Below, piece by piece: positions 61,197 to 64,000 of a stretch of DNA of 64,000 nt. The notes beneath the pieces are model-generated. The model was not told where the DNA came from, did no database searches, and was given only the letters and a program-made list of their open reading frames with translations. The stretch spans positions 5,432,501 through 5,496,500 of the forward strand of contig NZ_CP150919.1 in the NCBI RefSeq assembly GCF_039909015.1, in the 5' to 3' direction. Each line of letters begins with the position of its first letter. Position 1 is the first letter of the stretch. The stretch comes from Pseudomonas grandcourensis (GTDB taxonomy: Bacteria > Pseudomonadota > Gammaproteobacteria > Pseudomonadales > Pseudomonadaceae). A program made the position numbers and the translations under genes.

Positions 61197-61778
61197 ATGG
61201 GCTTTCGTTTGTCGAAGATTTACACCCGCACTGGCGACAAAGGCGAAACCGGGCTGGGCGATGGTCGTCGCGTACCGAAAGATCACCCGCGCATTGAAGC
61301 AATTGGCGAGGTCGATACGCTGAACAGCCAGGTTGGGGTGCTTCTGGCCGGGCTGGCGGCCGAAACTGGACAGTTTCCAGGCTTGAACGAAGTGATCGAG
61401 GTATTGGCTCCCTGCCAGCATCGGTTATTTGATCTGGGTGGCGAACTGGCGATGCCGGTGTATCAGGCGCTGAATGCAGCGGAAATCGAACGCCTGGAAG
61501 CGGCGATCGATGTGTGGAATGAAGAGCTGGGGCCGCTGGAAAACTTCATTTTGCCCGGCGGTTCGACGCTGATTGCCCAAGCCCATGTCTGCCGCAGCCT
61601 GGCACGCAGCGCAGAGCGGCGCTGTCAGCAGCTCAATGCGATTGAGCCGTTGGCCGGGGTTGGCCTGGCGTACATCAATCGGTTGTCGGATTTGTTGTTC
61701 GTGGTGGCGCGGCTGATTGCCAAGCGTCAGGGTGTGGCGGAGATTCTTTGGCAACCTGCGGCGAAGCCTGAGGTTTAG
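61197..61778 (+). CDS. Cob(I)alamin adenosyltransferase, PduO type
   Basis: Transfers the adenosyl group of ATP to cobalamin. The 193-residue protein has the PduO/CobO2 fold: MGFRLSKIYTRTGDKGETGLGDGRRVPKD, EAIGEVDTLNSQVGVLLA and the C-terminal RRCQQLNA and LNRLSDLLFVVAR-like INRLSDLLFVVARL. It begins two bases after the kinase stop, so they are very likely co-transcribed. A REP pair follows. Confidence 0.92.
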   Translation: MGFRLSKIYTRTGDKGETGLGDGRRVPKDHPRIEAIGEVDTLNSQVGVLLAGLAAETGQFPGLNEVIEVLAPCQHRLFDLGGELAMPVYQALNAAEIERLEAAIDVWNEELGPLENFILPGGSTLIAQAHVCRSLARSAERRCQQLNAIEPLAGVGLAYINRLSDLLFVVARLIAKRQGVAEILWQPAAKPEV

Positions 61779-61800
61779 CCGGCGCCTCTCAGGGCCCCTT

Positions 61801-61852
61801 CGCGAGCAAGCCCGCTCCCACAATCCACTTTGGGAGCGAGCTTGCTCGCGAT
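61801..61852. repeat. REP element pair (family A), compact
   Basis: Two copies of the core, CGCGAGCAAGCCCGCTCCCA and TGGGAGCGAGCTTGCTCGCG, in inverted order around a 12-base spacer between two converging genes. Confidence 0.85.
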
Positions 61853-61865
61853 GAGGCCATTTGCA

Positions 61866-62813
61866 TCACTGGGAGTCAGGCCAAAACGCCCGAATCCCCG
61901 CCACACCCTGCGCACCCGCCGCCCAGGCTTTCTCGACCTCAGCCGGGCCAACACCACCGAGCAGGAACACCGGCTTGCTGAAGCCCTCGATCAAGCTCGA
62001 TGCCAGCTCCCAACCCAATGGCTCGGCGCCTGGGTGAGTCAGGGTTGGCTGCACCGGCGACAGGGTCACGAAATCCACCCCCATCTGCTCGGCTAGCGCC
62101 AGCTCTTCAGCGTTATGGCACGATGCCGCCAGCCAGCGCGATGCCGGTAGCGGTCGGCCCGCCGCTGCGTACTTGCGCAGTTGCGCCGAGGTAATGTGCC
62201 AACCGGCGGACGGGAAGTCGCCCAGCCATTCGAACGGCCCCTTGATCATCAATTGCGCCTTGCCGGCACACAGGCCTACCGCATCCACGGCCAGGTCGCG
62301 GTACTTCGGGTCGTAACCGTTCGGTGCACGCAGCTGGATCAGCTTGATGCCGCCGGCAATGGCCTTCTGGATGCCGCGCAGCATGGCCGGAGTTTCCAGG
62401 TCTTCCGGGGTGATCAGGTACTGGGCAGGTAATTTCGCGGCCGCGACGATCGGCTGATTGGCCGCCGGGAACTCGTAATTCGACAAATCACGCGGCGCAA
62501 CCCAGGCCAGCGGTTGTCCCTCGGCACCGTGGGGCTCGCCGGTAAACGCCGAGACTTCCCAGACATCCAGCAATACCTGTTTGTCCGGGTAATCGTGCCG
62601 GACCTTGATCAGCGGGCGCGCCGCGCCGACCACGATGCCCAGCTCTTCATGAAGTTCACGGGCCAGTGCGGTTTCGACCGACTCATCGGCCTCGACCTTG
62701 CCGCCTGGAAACTCCCACAGGCCGCCTTGGTGCTGTGAATCCGCACGACGGGCGATCAGGATTTGGCCACTGCCATCGCGAATGACGGCGGCGGCGACAT
62801 GGACTCGTTTCAC
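61866..62813 (-). CDS. Nudix hydrolase fused to a ThiE-like domain
   Basis: A 315-residue fusion of the MutT-related type found in gammaproteobacteria. Residues 1-130 form the Nudix domain with the box GGKVEADESVETALARELHEELGI, cleaving 8-oxo-dGTP or similar. Residues about 135-310 resemble thiamine-phosphate synthase, but catalytic signatures are altered: QLRAP where ThiE has QLRxK, and MIKG where it has IND. The domain is thus probably not a working ThiE. The GTG at 62813 follows GGAGGAG; GTGA is shared with the GST stop codon, coupling both. Confidence 0.88.
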   Translation of the reverse strand: MKRVHVAAAVIRDGSGQILIARRADSQHQGGLWEFPGGKVEADESVETALARELHEELGIVVGAARPLIKVRHDYPDKQVLLDVWEVSAFTGEPHGAEGQPLAWVAPRDLSNYEFPAANQPIVAAAKLPAQYLITPEDLETPAMLRGIQKAIAGGIKLIQLRAPNGYDPKYRDLAVDAVGLCAGKAQLMIKGPFEWLGDFPSAGWHITSAQLRKYAAAGRPLPASRWLAASCHNAEELALAEQMGVDFVTLSPVQPTLTHPGAEPLGWELASSLIEGFSKPVFLLGGVGPAEVEKAWAAGAQGVAGIRAFWPDSQ

Positions 62814-63442
62814 TTTTCCAGCTCCTCCAGTCCAGCCTTCTGCCAGGCCTTGAACGCTGGCCATTGGTAGAGGGTTTCAACATAGGCTTCGTCAGCCACG
62901 GACAGTTTCACCCGATAGGTGCGCAGGCGCACGGCGATGGGTGCAAAGAACGCGTCGGCCAACGTGAGACGGCCAAACAGGTACGGACCGCTCTCGGTCG
63001 CAGCGGCACGACACTCGGCCCACAACGCTGACATGCGCTCGATGTCCGCCTGGACATCGGCCGGGACCGGCGACAGCGCGGCGTCATGGCTCAGGTCGAA
63101 CGGCATGTTGCCGCGCATGGCGAAAAAGCCACTGTGCATCTGCGCGCACGCCGAACGCGCCTGGGCACGGGCGGCAGTGTCTTTGGGCCACAGGCTCGCG
63201 TCGGGAAACTGCTCTGCCAGGTATTCGGCAATCGCCAGGGAGTCGGCGATGGTGCCGTGTCCGGTTTTCAGCAGCGGGACTTTACAGGTCGGCGAATGCT
63301 TGAGCAGACGCTCACGGGTGTCTGGCTGGTTCAGCTTGATCAGTTCTTCGGTGTAGGAAGCGCCAGCCAGATCGAGGGCCAGAGCGCCGCGCAGGGACCA
63401 GGAGGAATGCAGTTTGTCGCCGATGATCAGGTGCAGGCTCAT
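62810..63442 (-). CDS. Glutathione S-transferase family protein
   Basis: A 210-residue two-domain GST: N-terminal thioredoxin-like domain (LHLIIGDKLHSSWSLRGALALDLAG, with the Ser region that binds glutathione, and GTIADSLAIAEYLAEQFP), then an all-helical domain (FFAMRGNMPFDLSH, LFGRLTLADAFFAPIAVRL). It matches the PA4401 type. The ATG at 63442 is used; a start 9 codons upstream is possible. Its stop overlaps the Nudix gene start. Confidence 0.92.
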   Translation of the reverse strand: MSLHLIIGDKLHSSWSLRGALALDLAGASYTEELIKLNQPDTRERLLKHSPTCKVPLLKTGHGTIADSLAIAEYLAEQFPDASLWPKDTAARAQARSACAQMHSGFFAMRGNMPFDLSHDAALSPVPADVQADIERMSALWAECRAAATESGPYLFGRLTLADAFFAPIAVRLRTYRVKLSVADEAYVETLYQWPAFKAWQKAGLEELEK

Positions 63443-63500
63443 GTTCGGGACCTTTAGATTTAGGGACAAGCCAGTCTAGTGGCTGACCGGCAAACCGCCA

Positions 63501-63588
63501 TCGCGAGCAAGCTCGCTCCCACAGTGACCGCGTTGGACACAACATTCGTGTACGCCACTGAACCTGTGGGAGCGAGCCTGCTCGCGAT
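63501..63588. repeat. REP element pair (family A)
   Basis: Copies ATCGCGAGCAAGCTCGCTCC and GGGAGCGAGCCTGCTCGCGA in inverted order around about 33 bases, between argJ and the GST gene on the minus strand. Confidence 0.85.
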
Positions 63589-63603
63589 AGGATCGACTCG
63601 GTC

Positions 63604-64000
63604 TTACGTACGGTACTCGGCGTTGATCTTCACGTATTCGTGGGACAGGTCGGTGGTCCAGATGGTTTCGCTGCAATCGCCACGACCCAACTCGATACGG
63701 ATGGTGATTTCTTCCCGCTGCATAACCGCCGCGCCCTGGGCTTCGGTGTAGGTCGACGCGCGCGCGCCACGGCTGGCGATGCACACGTCGCTGAGGAACA
63801 CGTCGATCTTGCTCACGTCCAGGTTCGGCACACCGGCACGCCCCACGGCCGCCAGGATACGGCCCCAGTTCGGATCGGAAGCGAACAACGCGGTCTTGAT
63901 CAGCGGCGAGTGGGCCACGGTGTAACCGACGTCCAGGCATTCCTGGTGATTGCCGCCGCCGTTGACTTCAACGGTGACGAACTTGGTCGCGCCTTCACCG
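63604..64000 (-). CDS. argJ: Glutamate N-acetyltransferase / amino-acid acetyltransferase ArgJ (partial, C-terminal)
   Basis: C-terminal part of the bifunctional arginine-synthesis enzyme that recycles the acetyl group from N-acetylornithine to glutamate. The visible residues include [34 protein letters not shown] and the diagnostic end THDLS-like [17 protein letters not shown]. The N-terminal part lies beyond position 64000, including the autocleavage site. In the neighbourhood argJ precedes GST, Nudix and the adenosyltransferase, as in P. aeruginosa. Confidence 0.93.
   Translation of the reverse strand, partial: GEGATKFVTVEVNGGGNHQECLDVGYTVAHSPLIKTALFASDPNWGRILAAVGRAGVPNLDVSKIDVFLSDVCIASRGARASTYTEAQGAAVMQREEITIRIELGRGDCSETIWTTDLSHEYVKINAEYRT

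Overview
The window is about 64 kb of GC-rich chromosome from a fluorescent-type Pseudomonas (P. fluorescens / P. putida side of the genus). The assignment rests on gene content and order: the gts/gltR/glk/edd/gap Entner-Doudoroff cluster, the arcDABC cluster, a TyrR-like regulator beside gcvH-gcvP-sdaA-gcvT, the nadA / tRNA-Lys / queC-queE / cpoB-pal-tolBARQ-ybgC-ruvBAC-yebC-aspS run, oprD with slyX and a HIT gene, and a tail of yajQ, panE, sensor kinase, cobalamin adenosyltransferase, Nudix, GST and argJ. Two REP-type repeat families typical of these species lie between genes. Almost everything is core genome; I see no insertion sequence, phage, CRISPR array or rRNA. One tRNA gene (Lys, UUU) is present.

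Layout. 1-9 kb: glucose uptake and catabolism. A partial sugar-binding protein, an AGE-family epimerase, the GtrS/GltR two-component pair, glk and edd lie on the minus strand, divergent from gap and mgsA; two HexR-type operators sit in the edd/gap gap. 9-14 kb: an iron/heme cell-surface signalling set (ECF sigma factor, FecR-type anti-sigma factor, STN-bearing TonB-dependent heme receptor, heme oxygenase) with a Fur-type palindrome in front. 14-20 kb: a small membrane protein, two convergent unrecognised genes of atypical composition, a dCache chemoreceptor and a CaiB/BaiF-type CoA-transferase whose domains look permuted. 20-28.5 kb: an AlkA-type glycosylase coupled to a second arcD, divergent from arcD-arcA-arcB-arcC and a DUF5064 gene.

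28.7-36.6 kb: the GcsR-like sigma-54 activator, three candidate binding sites, a -24/-12 promoter and gcvH-gcvP-sdaA-gcvT, which degrade glycine and serine. 37-40.7 kb: cold-shock protein, RDD membrane protein, nadA, tRNA-Lys, queC, queE. 40.9-52.4 kb: the Tol-Pal envelope complex, Holliday-junction genes ruvA/B/C, YebC, aspS, an FmdB zinc ribbon and a ribbon-helix-helix protein. 52.9-56.5 kb: a membrane-anchored cold-shock-domain protein, slyX, a HIT protein and oprD. 56.6-64 kb: MscS channel, YajQ, a PanE-like reductase, a sensor kinase, cobalamin adenosyltransferase, a Nudix/ThiE-like fusion, a GST and the C-terminal part of ArgJ (cut by the window end).

There is no single large unknown system. 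The least explained items are the convergent orphan pair at 14.7-16.4 kb with its dinucleotide tract, the divergent arcD paralogues around an AT-rich spacer, the permuted CoA-transferase, the Nudix protein with a degenerate ThiE domain, and the membrane-anchored cold-shock protein. Functions are assigned by recognising motifs and gene order; no database search was run.
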